Assembly (NCBI GenBank): GCA_038501625.1
Contig: JAZAYU010001057.1
Span: 1 to 64,000 of the forward strand
Reading direction: 5' to 3'
Source of the DNA: Corbicula japonica
Taxonomy: Eukaryota > Mollusca > Bivalvia > Venerida > Cyrenidae
Length of the DNA: 64,000 nucleotides
Below the pieces are notes generated by a model. The model made no database searches. It saw nothing but the letters and a program-made list of their open reading frames with translations, and was not told where the DNA came from. Positions within the stretch are counted from its first letter, which is position 1, and the number at the start of each line of letters is the position of its first letter. Both the position numbers and the translations under genes were made by a program. Shown piece after piece: positions 13,301 through 28,300 of the stretch.

Positions 13301-16300
13301 CCAGTTTAAAGAATGCGTATGCCCTAAACGAGAAAACAATATATACAAAAACAACTTATATTGAACAGTCATCATAAGTTTTAAAAATTGAAAACGATCA
13401 AAGTGAAATATGAATATCAGGAATCGCCACACTCACAAAACACAGCCTCCCCATGCAGCGAAAAGAAGAGAGGAAGAGAGAAAGCAATGTTGTTATAAGT
13501 ATGTCAATTCAATTAGGACGCCACAATTAACGACATAGAGAAACCTTGGTGTTACCGCCTTGGAACGGCCAGCAGCAAAACAAATATCGACTGAGAGATT
13601 AAACCAGGTTTTAGGGTGCACCAACCTCTCACTTGCCCCTACAGGTTCTAATATCAACAAACAAATAAAAGTTTTATTGGTGAAATAACTTCAACTCACC
13701 CGTCAGCTTAACAATGCTGCATGCAAAAGCACACAAACAAACAAAACAAAAGAAGCTAAAAGCACTGCAAAGTTAAATGAGCGAGTAATCTTACCGAGAC
13801 CAGAGTACCTGGAGTTAAATTAGCAAGAACACAATGACAGAGAACAATCCGTTCATGTCATGAGAAAGAATCCTCCTTGTATCCGGTTACAGATAAATTG
13901 TGTAAATCCAGGTTCTCAATAAAATTTAACTCTATGTTAAATTTGTTGTTGTTGTTGTTATTGACAGCCAATGCAATGACTTGCACGGCGGTGGCAGGAG
14001 TTTAAGAGTTTATAAAGGTTTATGGGGAAATCTTATCTTAAAAGAACCTAGAAGCTCGATCTGTTTCTTTTATCCCTGTCATCGTGTTCTTGTTTATTTT
14101 ACTCCAGGAGCTCTGGTCTCGGTAAGATCATTGAGTACCCGCCCTTTGGCTTTGCAATACTATTAGATACTTATGTTTTATATGTTTGTGTGCTTGTGCA
14201 TGCAAAATTGTTGAGCCGATAAGTGGGTTGGAGTTTTTTCACCAAAACAACTTTTACTTGTTTTGTGACACGAGATAAATATAGATAGACCGTTTTCCGT
14301 ATATCATAAACGTTTATCGCATATCGTGCAATGACTGCCGTGCATCGTATATCGTGCGTCTTTCATATATCATGCGTCCGTATATCGTGTATCGTGCTTT
14401 CGTCTATCGTGTATCGTGCGTCCGCCTTCGTCTATTGTGCGTGTGTCTATCTTCTATCTTACAAATGTCATTTCGTTTATTAACCTTAAACGTTCACAGA
14501 ACTGGCAGCACTGTGTTTGGGTTTGCTGACCGAATTTAGAAAATACATTTTAAATTCAGTATAAACATCTTGTTCTTGTTTTATTTGCAGTACAAAGTGC
14601 TGGTCAGGTGAAGATAACAGATTTTGGTCTCGCAAAACTTCTGGACTACAATGAAGAAGAGTACCGAGCTGCTGGCGAGAAGGTTAGAGAAGTCTTCTGA
14701 ATATCAGTCTGCGAAAGGGGCCTTTACGAGAAAATATGAAGTTCAACGCAAAACTCTAAATTTACGTTCTTTGTTTTTTTTACGAAAATTTACCTGAACA
14801 TATATTTTATTTCATATTTCGAAAAAAGTAATATATGAATATGATGATTCGCCAAACTCAACACACACAGCCTCCCCACGCAGCAAGAAAAGAAGAGAAG
14901 AAGAGAGAGAGCAAGTTGTTATAAGTATTTCAATTCAAATAGGACGTCACAAACAATTAACGAAGAAGAGAACATTTGGGGATACCGCATTGGAACGGTC
15001 AGTGGCAAAACAAATTGCCACTGGGGGGTTTAAACCAGGTTTAGGGTGCACCAACCTCACACTTTCCCCAACAGGTTCTCGTATCACAAAACAAGTGTTA
15101 GTTGTCTCGGTGAAATAACTCCAACCCACCAAATGGCTCAACAATGTTGCATGAAAAAGCGCACAAACATATCAAACATAAAAAGCTAATAGTATTGCGA
15201 AGCCAAAAGGCGGGTACTCAATGATCTTACCGAGACCAGAGCTCTTGGAGTAAAATTAACAAGAACACGATGACAGGGATAAAAGAAACAAATCCGAGCT
15301 TCTAGGTTCTTTTAAGAAACGATTTCCCCATAAACCTTCATAAACTCTTAAACCCCTGCCACCGTCGTGCAACCAAAGAGGTAAGAATAATGATCAACTG
15401 TTTATCACCAGGCCTAAAACATAATCATCTGGCATTTGCATATTAAAAATAACGATAGTCAACGTCAGCTTTCGCGCTTTATTACGTCGACAACAGAATG
15501 GTTACGCAAAAAAGCTCGCGCTACTTAGACTCTTATGGAATTTCAAGTACATAGAATATCTCTATTCAAAGATTTTACTAAAATCATATTATTATTGTAC
15601 AGTTGCATATTCAAGGAAACTTTCTTATATTTTGGCGTAAACTAAATAGTCGAATCCCTACGTTTAGGGAAAATGGCGGAAATCAGGGTGCCTTCACAGC
15701 GTTATTTTAAATAACTGTCGTCGGCAAGGTGAAATATTTTGCATGTGTCAATAAAGCGATCCTCACAAATTATTTTCTCCAACTTTAATCAGATTTGAAC
15801 AATATTTATTTTTTTAAAACTGGCTCAGCAACGTGACATTCCACCTTAAATGCACTTTTTTCCACCATAAAAGAAAAACCTTCCAAATATCAAATTCTCT
15901 TTTGTTCAGCCATAGATGTTATCTTAAGAGTGAGGTTTAATTGTAAAGCGTGTTTCTCCAGCACTGAGATAAGGATTTTTTAACAAGGGCTTTAAATGTG
16001 CAATGAAAAAAAACACACAATTATTTACGACCGAATAGAAAATGTTCTTTAGTTGAGAAGCAAAAGTGGACTGAAAATGACTATAGAAATATGGCTTTCT
16101 TGTGTTCTACATACACATTTTATAAGAAGAAAAATGACAATTTCACGGAAAAATGCACACCCCAACACCACCATGCTTGTAGTATTGTATTAAACAAGCA
16201 AATTACTGTTTCTTGATTACTAATCTTCGAAACTAAGTCTACCGTCACATTCCTTTCAAACGATTCTTGGGGAGTTACATTTTTCTGACACAGGGGGCAC

Positions 16301-19300
16301 AGATTAAGATATGCTTATCCCTAAAATCAGTTAATCTGTATGCATTTATAAATGTTGATTAAGTTTATCGGTTTCGGAGATTGAGATTCTAAAGGATAAT
16401 TAATAATTATTGTGGATTTACTGATTTTTATAAGAGAGGGGCATTTAAAAGGAATGTAACGATATCTCTATGGGTAAATCTGTCGGACACCCTTGAACAA
16501 AACAGCTTTTAATTTGCAGTCTTTCTGATGTTTTTTTTATATTACAGATGCCAATAAAATGGGTTGCTCTGGAATGCATACGGAACTGGATATTCACACA
16601 CAAATCTGATGTTTGGAGTTATGGTAAGTGATTGAAGTGATTGGTTAAAGCAACCTTCTTTGTTTTGTATGCCAATGTGGTTTTGAAAAAAGATTTAGGT
16701 ATATGTAAGCATATTGGGTTGTTCACATCAAGTTTATCGTTCCTATCCATTATGCAGCTATTTTTAAAGAGCAGTACATTTGAATTACTTTATAAGTCTT
16801 TTTCAGTGTGTCTAACCAGGGGCAGCAGTATTTACTATTGGGGAGTTTGGCCAGAAAATTTAACATTTTCATGTTACTTCCCTATGACTGCCCGAAACGA
16901 CAAACAATTCTTTAAGGATGCTTTAGGTCTGGCTTGGTGATTGTACACCACCTAAAACAATATTATTTTTACTTAATTTTAACTATTCATAATACTTTAT
17001 AAAAAAATCGTTGTGTCGCATTCAGTGTTTCTTCCTAAACTCACAATACAGTATTTACCGTGGGTGTGGGTGTGTTTAGGTACCTTATTCCCGCAAACAT
17101 TTCTAGTGGGTTGAAGGGGTAAAATATTTTTTATGTTTTTTTTTTATTTTCATTTTTTTTTACTTTTATAAACTTACAATTACAACTTAGTCTTCAAACT
17201 TTAAGTCTATAGATGGTTACTACTCCACCACCTCTAGCAAAAACTAGTATCTGCCCCTTAAGCCTAACCGGTAGGGAACATGTTTTTAATAGCAATACGC
17301 CATTCGCTTGTTATTTCGTTCCATCTATGATTTTAAACGGGCAAATTGTGTTATGTTGCTTTCCAAGAACGTTTTTTATCAGTATGAACAGATCCGAACA
17401 AAACTAAACTATTTGTTATTTATATCAGTATGAGCAGTTAAAAAAACTTTTGAGATCCCTGCTGTACATCAGCTTTCTTTTTTATGCCCCCGCCATGAAA
17501 TGGCGACGGGCATTAAGAGTTGCTCCTGTCCGTCCGTCCCTCCGTCCGTCCGTCCGTCCGATATTCTCGTGAACGCAACTCCTCCTACACTACTGGTCGA
17601 AATTTCATGAAACATGACCACAATGCTTGGCCTGATATGATGTTGTGCATGAAGGTGGGGTTTCGCTCTTACATGATCCATTCAGAAGGAAGTTATGGCC
17701 CTTTGATACTTCCATTTACGTTAGTTTAAATAGGAGTATATTTCTTGAACGCAACTCCTCCTACACTACTGGTCCGGAATTTAATAAAACTTGACCACAA
17801 TGCTTGGCCTGATATGTTGTTGTGCATAAAGGTGGGGTTTTGCTCTTACATTTTCCGTTCAGAAGTTATGGCCCTTTGATAATTCCATTTACATTAGTTT
17901 TCATAGGAATATATCTTGTGAACGCAACTCCTCCTACACCTTTTCTGGGAATTTGATGAAACTTTACCACAATGCTTGGCCTGATACGTTGTTGTGCAAA
18001 AAGGTGGGGATTTGCTCTTACATGTTCCGTTCAGAAGTTATGGCCCATTGATACTTCCATTTACATTAGTTTTAATAGGAATATATCTTGTTTCTTAAAT
18101 TTTGTGTTAAGCAAAATATGCATTTTGCACATAACTTTAAAACTACTTGTGATACTGGCTTGAAACTTGAAATATATTTTCACCACCAAAATCTACATCA
18201 TAACCAACATAACCCATAACCCTGCTTCCAATATTTTTCAAATTATGCCCCTTTTTCATTTACATTTTGTGTTAAGAAAAATAAACACTCTGCACTTAAC
18301 TTCGTTTGGAATGGAGGGATTTCAAAATAACTTGGCACAAATGTTAATGGTCACCATAACAAGGCGATGTGTCGTGTCAATACCCATGCCTGTAGGTCCA
18401 AGGTCAAGGTCACTGTTACAAAAAAATAGAATTTTCTTGCAAAATCTTGTCCGCTCTGTAACTTTGTTATTTCTAATTGGATTTTTAAATAACTTGGTAT
18501 AATTGTTCACCATATCAAGAAGGTATGTCACTTACATGCCCAAGCCTTTAGTTCGAAGGACAAGGTCACTGTTACTAAAATAGAATTTTCTTGTCCGGGC
18601 TGTTACTTTGTTATGAATGGAGGGATTTCAAAATAACTTGGCACAAATGTTCACCATGACAGGGGAATGTGTCGCGTACCATGCCCATGCCTGTAGGTCA
18701 AAGGTCAAGGTCACTGTTACTTAAAATAGAATTCTCTTGTCTGGGCTGTTACTTTGTTATGAATCGAGGGATTTCAAAATAACTTTGCACAAATGTTCAC
18801 TATGACAAGGCAGTGTGTCCCCACAATACACAAGCCTCAAGGTCGAAGGTCAAGGTTACTGTTACTAAAAATAGAATTTTCGTGTCCGGGCTGTTACTTT
18901 GTTATGGATGGAGGGATTTCAAAATAATTTGACACAATTATTCACCATGACAGGGCGGTGTATCGCGTACCATGCCCTTGCCTGTAGGTCAATGTCTCTG
19001 TTACTAAAAATAGAATTCTCTTGTCCGGAGTGTAACTTTGTTAGAAATTGATTTCAAAATAACTTGACACAAAAGTTCATCATGACAAGATGGTGTGTCC
19101 CGTACCATGCCAATGCCTGTAGGTCGAAGGTCAAGGTCACTGTTACTAAAATAGAGTTGTTCTTGTCAGGGTTGTAACTACGTTAGGAATGGAGTAAATT
19201 CAAAATAACTTGGCATAAATGTTCACCATGACAAGATGGTGAGTTGTGTACCATGTCCATGCCTGTAGGTCCAAGGTCACGGTCACTGTTACTAAAAAAG

Positions 19301-22300
19301 GAATTTCCTTGCCTGGGCTATAACTTTGTTTTGAATGGAGGGTTTTCAAAATAGCTTGGCACAAATGTTCACCATGACAAGGAGGTGTGTTGCGTACATT
19401 ACCCATGCCTGTAAGTCCAATGTCAAGGTCACAGTTACTAAAATTTGAATTTACTTGTTCGGGCTATAACTTCTTTATGAATGAAATGATTTCGAAATAA
19501 CTTGACACAAACGTTCACTATGACATTGAATTGCATTACCACCAACTTCTTCAAGACATTTCCGTAATGAGAATACAACAGTGCCACAAATACAAATAAT
19601 TTACTTGATCATCAAGTTTATGCATATTCTTATAATTACTCGAACATCACTGTCTTTGAAATGCTTATATTCCCATCATTGCACTTTAGTATCTGAAAAC
19701 GATGCAAAGCGGGGGGAGGCATCCGTGCCCTATGGACACATTTCTAGTTTACAAATAGGTTAAACATTATTGAGCATTCCATTTTACTTTCACTTACATG
19801 TAAGCATTGCACCCATCACAATGCACCTATAATTAAAATAACACCTTCACACTGAGAAGTTTGCCACCAAAAGATGTTTAACGTTTTACAAATATTTAAA
19901 GTTTACAATATTATTATGACACCTTTAATGGTCAAACAAAGTTTTTAACCAATTTCACGGTGACAATTGATTAGAAAAAAATTAGCAAATTTATATTATG
20001 TATGCTTGACTACTTCAGGATTATGTTGTTCATTAAGGTACAGAAGCGTGTAAATAATGTAAATATTGGAATATCGTGCATCATCATCATCATCTTCATC
20101 ATCACAGTATGTCAGTCATGTCCGACCCTAAAACAACCATTTCCTTTTATGCTTGTTCTTTAATTCATTCATCTTTATTGGCAAATCAGCAAAAGTTTGA
20201 CTTGGCCATTTACAATAGTGCTGAATTATATTTTTTATGCTAAACGAGTGGCAATATTCATTACTTGAGAAAAAATAATGCATTATTACATTTGTAATGC
20301 ATTACCATTTATTAATTATTACCCCAACCCTGCATGTTTTTGTATTTTGTAGGGGTCACCGTTTGGGAACTCTTAACATATGGGGCCCGGCCCTATGAAC
20401 ATGTCCGAAACCGAGATGTGCCGGATCTGCTGGAAAAGGGAGAACGATTACCACAGCCAAATATTTGTACAATAGATATTTACATGATCATGATCAAATG
20501 TAAGTAATGTACAGTCAACATACAAGTAAATATAATTGAATGCAAAATAAAGTTTTTATAGCGTTAATTACACATTAAAATTCATTCACAACAGATATTA
20601 AAATGTACTGATACATCCAAAATTTAGGCGAAATTCGCTGCTGTTCAAATGAGAGTGCCTCTAGCTGGGAGCGAATTTATAAGCAATATTAAATATAGAG
20701 TACAACGATATTAACCACATATGAGACACGCACTGAACTGTGAATAGGCAGCTTTAAGAGTATTTTTGAACGTCCACAACTTGATCATGTTCTACGGTTG
20801 CCACAAGTTCAGTAAGGCATACAGCAAAAGTTCTAATTTGCCACCAAATGTTTATGTTTGCATGTACAATGTATGCTACTACGTTTTTTCCCGATGTCAA
20901 GAGAGGTTGTGAAAAGTACTGTTTTGTCTTTGAATTCAGTTATTAAATTAATTGTCTTTATTAATATCATTTTCTTAAACGTGTTAAATGAATCAAATAC
21001 TGTTAAGTAAAACTGAGAGGTTAAAGATAGAATGAGAAAAGTAATTGAAAGGGAGGTAATTATGAAGTGGATTTATTTAAACAGAAATGCTGCTGATTAA
21101 AATGTTGTTGTTTTTTCTAACTAACACAAGCAATTTAGCGCAATGTTCTGGTTGATTGACACGAAATCCATGTTTAGCAATATTAAAGATAACTATAGAT
21201 TTTATTATTCCAAGTATATTTAAAGATAAAACTGTTAAATCGGCTATACCAAATTATTTCAAGAATACTGAAACATCCATCGTTTGTTATAATTACAACA
21301 AACCAATTAGAATTCACATTCATTTCCATTGTTTTGATGAAGAGTTTGTCATATTTTAACATTATACATCTGATAGTATATTAATATGTTCTTACAATGT
21401 TCGAGGTCTAAGTGAATCTAAGAAACGCAAACAAATATTTCAATGGCTTAAAGATAAAAACTACTCAATTTGTCTACTACAAGAAACTCACTCTATTGAA
21501 AGTCATCAACAAAAGTGGCAAGATGAGTGGCAAAAAGAAACCTTTTTCAGTGGTGTTAATTCAAATAAAGAAGGTGTAGGCATCCTACTTAATATACAGG
21601 GAAATTATTCTATAAATAACTATACTGAGATTGTTATTGGTAGATTAATCTCACTCGAACTAACAATAAATGAAAATGAATTCCTACTCATAAATATATA
21701 TGGTCCAAATAATGATAATACTAATATATTTGAAAAACTTGAACAGTATATATTAAAACATAATGATAAAAATATTATTATAGGAGGAGATTTTAATACA
21801 GTTATTAACCCAGAAAAAGATAAACAAAATGGTAGAAAAGATACAAATTTAAAATGCAGAACAAAAATAAACGAAATAATACAATTTAATAATTTAACCG
21901 ACATTTGGAGACAACAAAATATACATAAAAAAGAATTCACGTGGCACTCAAATACTACTCCAAAGATATATAGTAGATTAGACTATTTTCTGGTTTCAGA
22001 ATATTTTGCAAAAAAGGTCATCAGCAGTCAAATAAAACCAAGTTTTAAATCAGATCATTCCATTGTTATCATTAAAATAGATTTGACATTAATAAAAAAA
22101 GGGCCAGGTTATTTCAAATTAAACAACAGTCTATTACTTAATATAAAATATCAAAATATAATTAAAGCAAGTATAGAAAATACTGTAAAGGAAAATAAGG
22201 AAGCTAATCCAAATACACTTTGGGAATTAATTAAAGGATCAATAAGAAATGAGACTATAAAATATTCTACATTTAAAAAGAAAAAAGATGAACAAGAAGA

Positions 22301-25300
22301 AAAAACAATTATAAAAGAGATTAGTGATATTGAAAGCAACATCAACAATAACATTAATTCAGATGCTAACAAAATAAATCTTATTAAAAAAAACAAGAAG
22401 AATTAGAAAAATTTTACGAGAAAAAGGTAAATGGTCTTATAATTCGTTCAAAAGCTATAAATATTGAATCAAATGAGAAAAAAAAACAAAATATTTTGCA
22501 AATTTAGAAAAAAAGACATGCAGAGAAAACAATAATTAATAAATTAATAATTAATGACAAAGAAATAACAGACATTGATATAATACTAAAAGAACAAGAA
22601 AATTTCTATAAAAGCATTTACAGTTTTAAAGGCTTTAAAACACCACAATATGACTATTTTAAAAATTCAATGAACGTATTAAGTGAAAATATGTCTAAAG
22701 AATGCGATGGAAGTCTTACGGAATACGAATGTCGTTTAGCACTCTTCGACATGAAATATAATAAAAGTCCTGGTTCCGATGGTATTACTGTAGAATGTTA
22801 TAAAACGTTTTGGCTAGAATTAAAAGAATATTATGTAAACTCAATAAACTACTCATTTGTAAATGGAAAATTATCGAATCTTCAGAATCAAGGTTTAATC
22901 ACACTTTTACCAAAACCTGGAAAATATTTAAATAATTTAGCCAACTGGAGGCCAATTAGCTTATTAAATGTCGATTATAAAATAGCTACAAAAGCAATCG
23001 CAAATAGAATTAAAAAAGTATTACCATATCTCATTAGACCAGAACAAACAGGATTTATTAAAGGAAGATACATTGGTGAAAATGTAAGATTAATATTTGA
23101 AATCATTGATTATGTCGAAAAAAATAATTTACCATGTTTACTCTTTTTCTCGGACTTTGAACGAGCCTTTGATAGCCTTGAACATAACTTTATTTATAAA
23201 TGTTTAAAGCACCTTAAATTTGGGGAATCTTTTATACAATGAATTAAGTTGTTTTATAAAAATGCTAAAAGTGCAGTAATCAACAACGGTTTTATATCAG
23301 ACTTTTTTTCAATAGAGAGAGGAGTTCGACAAGGTTGTCCTTTATCATCCGCGCTATTTATAATATGTATCGAATTTTTGTCACATACAATACATGAAGA
23401 TAAAATAATTAAAGGTATAAAAATAAATAATAACGAAATAAAACAGACTTTATTTGCTGACGACGCGACTTTTGTTAACGATGGGGGAAAACTATCCTTT
23501 GAAAGATTAATTAATGTAATATCAGATTTTGAAAACATCTCGGGTTTGAAACTTAACACATCTAAATCAACAATATTAAGAGTAGGCACATTAAATAAAT
23601 CAAATATAAAACTTCCAGACAAAAATTTCATATGGACCTCGAGTCATGCAAGGACCTTAGGAATTACGTTTTATAATAACAGAGAGCAAAATTTAATTAA
23701 TAATTTAGAACCTAAAATTCTAGAATTCAAAAACTGTCTTAAACAATGGCAACATAGAAAACTAACACTTCTTGGTAAAGTGACCGTAATTAAAACATTC
23801 GCATTACCAAAACTCATATATCCCTTTACGGTGCTAGACAATCCGACAGAAAAGATTATTTCAGAGATAAATCAAGCATTATTTACATTCTTGTGGGATG
23901 GAAAACCAGATAAAATTAAACGAAAAGAAATTGTAAAAAAATATGAAAATGGTGGTTTAAAAGTTACAGATATAAAATGTTTCTTAACTTCAATAAAGGC
24001 ATGCTGGGTAAAACGATTATTAAATGAAGAAAACAAAGGGCAGTGGAAAAATTTCTACTCAAATGTTCTAAATAAATATGGAGGAAATCTTATTTTTGAA
24101 TGTAATTTGAATGCAAAAGACATAAAACTAATGTTCAAAAAACATATATTTCTGGCTTACATTATAACAGCATGGCGCGAAATTTCGGTCAGCTGTAATA
24201 AAACTAATAAGAATATAGAAAAACATATATTGTGGAATAATTCAGAAATAAAAAATGATTTTGGTACAATTTTCAACAAAAACATGTATAATAAGGGTAT
24301 AAAATTTATAGAACACTTTTATGATTTTCGCAAAAAGCAGTTTTATACATTTAATGAAGCCAAGTTTTTGTGCAATTTAGAAAACAAAGAATTTCTAGAA
24401 TACCACAAGATAATAAAAAGTATTCCACTTTGTTATGTTAAACGTTAGACCAGACCACTTTAACGAGCTTGAGAAAAAATTACCTACTCGAAAAACTAAA
24501 TACATCTAAAACTCCAAATAAATTGTTTAATGATATTCTACTCAAAAATAAACAAATTGAACCAGTGAAATCTGAAAATAAATGGGAAACCATTTTACAA
24601 AATAAAAATATTAATTGGGAAAAAGTTTACTCCAACATATTTATTTCAAGTATTGATACGGTATTCAGAAATTTTCAGTACAAATATTTACGTAGAATAA
24701 TACCCACAAATAAGTACCTTTATAAATGTAATCTTACTATGTCGCAATCATGTGATTTTTGTAACACTCATATTGAAACAAATGAGCACCTGTTTTGGAA
24801 CTGTCCCTATAGTCAACATTTATGGTCACAATTACAGTCTCTATTAAATACAAAAGGAACACCAGTATCTTTTAATCTGGAAAATATTAGTTTAGGTATT
24901 ATGAAGCAAACAATAAAAGACAACAGCATAAACTATATTATAATTGCATGCAAGTATTATATTTTTAAATGAAAATTAAGAAAAGTGTTCCAAATTTCGA
25001 ACATTTTATTTCATTTTTGAACTATAGAATAGAATTAGAAAAAGAAATAGCTTTCTTGAAAAACAAACTTGAAAAGCACCAAATGAAATGGTCCTTCTAC
25101 ATCTAATCTTTTTTTCCTCGTACACTGGAAATGACCAAACTATTCCCTTTTTCTTCATTTTTTTATTTCCTTTTGTTATCACGTGTAATTATCTAAACAT
25201 ATATTTTACAAGACTTTACCTAATAGGGAGACTCCACAACAAAATCGCTTAGCTTGCAATATTAACATTTTGTATAAGCTATTAACACAGTTAAATATAA

Positions 25301-28300
25301 AAAACAAATTATATATTATATGCAAGTGAAAGTGAATAAACGGGGTTACCCGTAAGGGGCCTCAAAAAAAAAACAAAAAAAAAAACAAACCAATTAGAAA
25401 CACAATTTTCAATTACAACAAAATTACCTCGGATTTTCAGATTGTTGAGAATACACCAATATCATGTGACTGTTCCAATTCAAAATTTTGCTATCAACAG
25501 TCACATCATAACAGGGAATCTAAATGTTATCAAAGACTTTAGAATCCACAATTTAATGCCAAAAGGTCCGAAATATAGAATTCCATCAGACATCGACTTT
25601 AATACCTGTCGGGCAGAAATTGCAGAGTCTTTACACTCTTTTTGCAATAAATGGTGTAAACGAGAACATGCTGAGCCTAATGCTCTTTCAAACTGGAAAC
25701 AACACAAATATTCAAAATAATTGACACTCGTATATCCTTCTATAAAAAGAAACATAGCTTTATTACCACCTCGACCTCGTTTTAACATTCGTCATTTGAA
25801 AATAAGGTATTCAAGATTTTCACAACAGATTTGTTTTAACACCTGCTGATAAGGCTAAAATAATGTTATTATAGTGTGACGTATACAGTATATTAATGTT
25901 CAAACTGAAGAGATTAATAGCACTAATGCTTATACACTGACTTCTTCATCTGAGAGTGATATTGTAAATGCACATACTCTACGAATAACAATGTTTAGAA
26001 TCAGTGTTGAGCCGAAACAAGACAACGTACGTACTATGTATTGGTTGCCTAAAATGCTCTAAACACCGTACAAAGCAAGATTTATTGCAAACTCTAATTC
26101 TTGTACAACAACAAAATTATCCATACTCTTAACATCTTGTCTTAGAGCTATAAAAGAACATGCATGTAAGGTATTGCGAAAAAGTTTTTGAAACCACTGG
26201 AAAAAATTTATTTTGGTCTATAAAAAAATTCAAATGACGTTTGAAAGAAGCTTAATTCAAATATTTTTAGGCGTTTTGTTTGTCTAATTATGATTTTTTA
26301 ACTTAATATACGTTTCTCCTCACAAGCTAACCAGTCTCATCGAATAAAACTTTTGCTAGAGAAAATAAAACATTTATCGCTTGTAATGAACATATAGCAT
26401 TATGATTTTTTACAGACGGTTCTTATGATAATTATACTTCATGGACCTGTCAAGACCTTATCGAGACGCTCACATAGGCATTGTAATGGGTACTAATTAT
26501 GCACCCGTTGTTGCTCATCTCTTTCTACCGAACATTAAAATTATATTATTACAGCTTTTAACAACACCTCTAGGAACCTTGATAATTTATTTAATATAGA
26601 TAACAACCACTTTCCATCGCTGGTTAATAAGATTTATCATAAAGAACTACAGCTGAATAAAGCGAACACTTAAGAAAAGCAAGCAAACTTTCTTGATCTA
26701 AATCTGCCTATTGAAAATGGTTAATTCACTTTTAAATATATGTCACATGAGAGGATTTTAATATAGTAAATTTTCCGGTTTCAGACGGCGATGTACCTTC
26801 TGCAACATCTTACGGGGTTTATATCTCACAGCGTGTTCGCTTTTCAAGAGCTTGCAACGATGTGAATGATTTCAATGAACGTAATTTTTGCATTATAGAA
26901 AAACTATTAAAACAAGGTTATCGGTATCACAAATTAAGGAAAAACTTTTGCAAGTTTCAAGGCGATACCCAGATCTTATTCATAAATACAGGTGCAGTTT
27001 AAAATCACTATTGCAACAAGGTATTTCACAGCCAGTTGTTTACGGAGATTTAATATATAAACTTAAGAAAATAAAAGGCAATGTTAATTTCTCCCGGTTA
27101 TTCGTAAAAACCATCTGTAAATTAAAAAAGAAAGGTTACCAACATGATATTTTACAGCGCTCTGCTGGCCTGGTGATTAACCCATCTACAGTTGATCATT
27201 ATGCTTACCTCTTGGGTTGAACGACGGTGGCAGGGGTTTAAGATTTTATGAAGGTTTATGGGGAAATCTTTTCTTAAAAGAACCTTGGAGCTCGATTTCT
27301 TTCTTTTATCCCTGTCATCGCGTTCCTGCTGATTTAACTACAGGTGCTCTGGTCTCGGTAAGATCATTGAGTATGCGCCATTTCGCTTTGCAATGCTATT
27401 AGCTTCTTATGTTTTATATGTTTGTGTGCTTTTGCATGCAACATTGTTGAGCCGATGGGTTGGTTGAAGTTATTTCACCAAGACAACTTGTACTTGTTTT
27501 GTGATACTACAACCTGTTTGGGCAAGTGTGAGGTTGGTGCACCCTAGAACCTAGTGTTTGCCCGATTGTCGCCGACAATCGATAATCAGTCGGATAACTT
27601 CAACGTTGGCGACAATCGAGTCCATTTTTTTAGAATCGATGTCGCTAGGTTAGGCGGATGAATGTTTTCTCTCTTTTCGGTAGTAGCTTGCCGGTAGTTT
27701 CTTTCCGTTTATTTCTGAAGGGAGGTAATCCATCAAGACAGTAATGGATGGCAACAATAACGAAGACCTTTTTCCTTACCCGGGAAAGACCGACTTCCCT
27801 GGTCTGGAAGTATTTTTTACTTCCGAAAAATGAAAGATGGAGCTCCAATTAAAGAAAATTTAGACATGAGCAGAGTCATTTGCAAGCTTTGCAGGAAATC
27901 CTACGCCAATAAAGGCATGAAAATAATACCCCACCCACAATACCACGTTTGTTACGGTTATGTTACCCATGATATTTTAAAGCCATTTAAAATTGTATGG
28001 CTAGTTGTTTATAATCTTAGGGCCAAGTTGTGTGTCTGTCAAAGAGTCTTACCTGAAATACTGTTAGAAAGTAGTTTGTAGCATTAAACTTGTACAGAAA
28101 CAAATTAACCTGGCTCATATTTAAGACTTAGAATGATAATACAGGACAACAGAAATTATAACATTTTATTTTTTATTATTTCCATTTTAACGTATATTAA
28201 ATCGGTATCTACTGATTAGTTCATAACTAAAACAGCTAATGAAACAACATGTTCCGATTATCCGATTATCAATCGGTTGAGCCAAGCCGATTTTCTCCGA

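Larger units (their letters stand above)
21313..25384 (+). mobile_element. L1/Tx1-like LINE with endonuclease, RT and A-rich tail
   Basis: A non-LTR retrotransposon of about 4.07 kb between exact 15-bp duplications. Order: 47 bases of leader, AP-endonuclease frame (21360-22406), reverse transcriptase (about 22500-24448), C-terminal domain with a CCHC-type knuckle (24469-25106), a 3' UTR with cggggttacccgtaaggggc and an A-rich tail (25363-25384). There is no separate gag-like ORF1, so it is probably 5'-truncated. Inactivated by frameshifts and stops but young enough that both duplications are identical. Confidence 0.92.

Noticed and set aside
16641..16940. 99-codon frame after the SDVWSYG exon
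   Set aside because: Intronic AT-rich sequence, no kinase similarity, beyond a good GTAAGT donor.
21620..21940. Minus-strand frame rich in Phe/Ser/Leu
   Set aside because: Antisense shadow of the LINE endonuclease.
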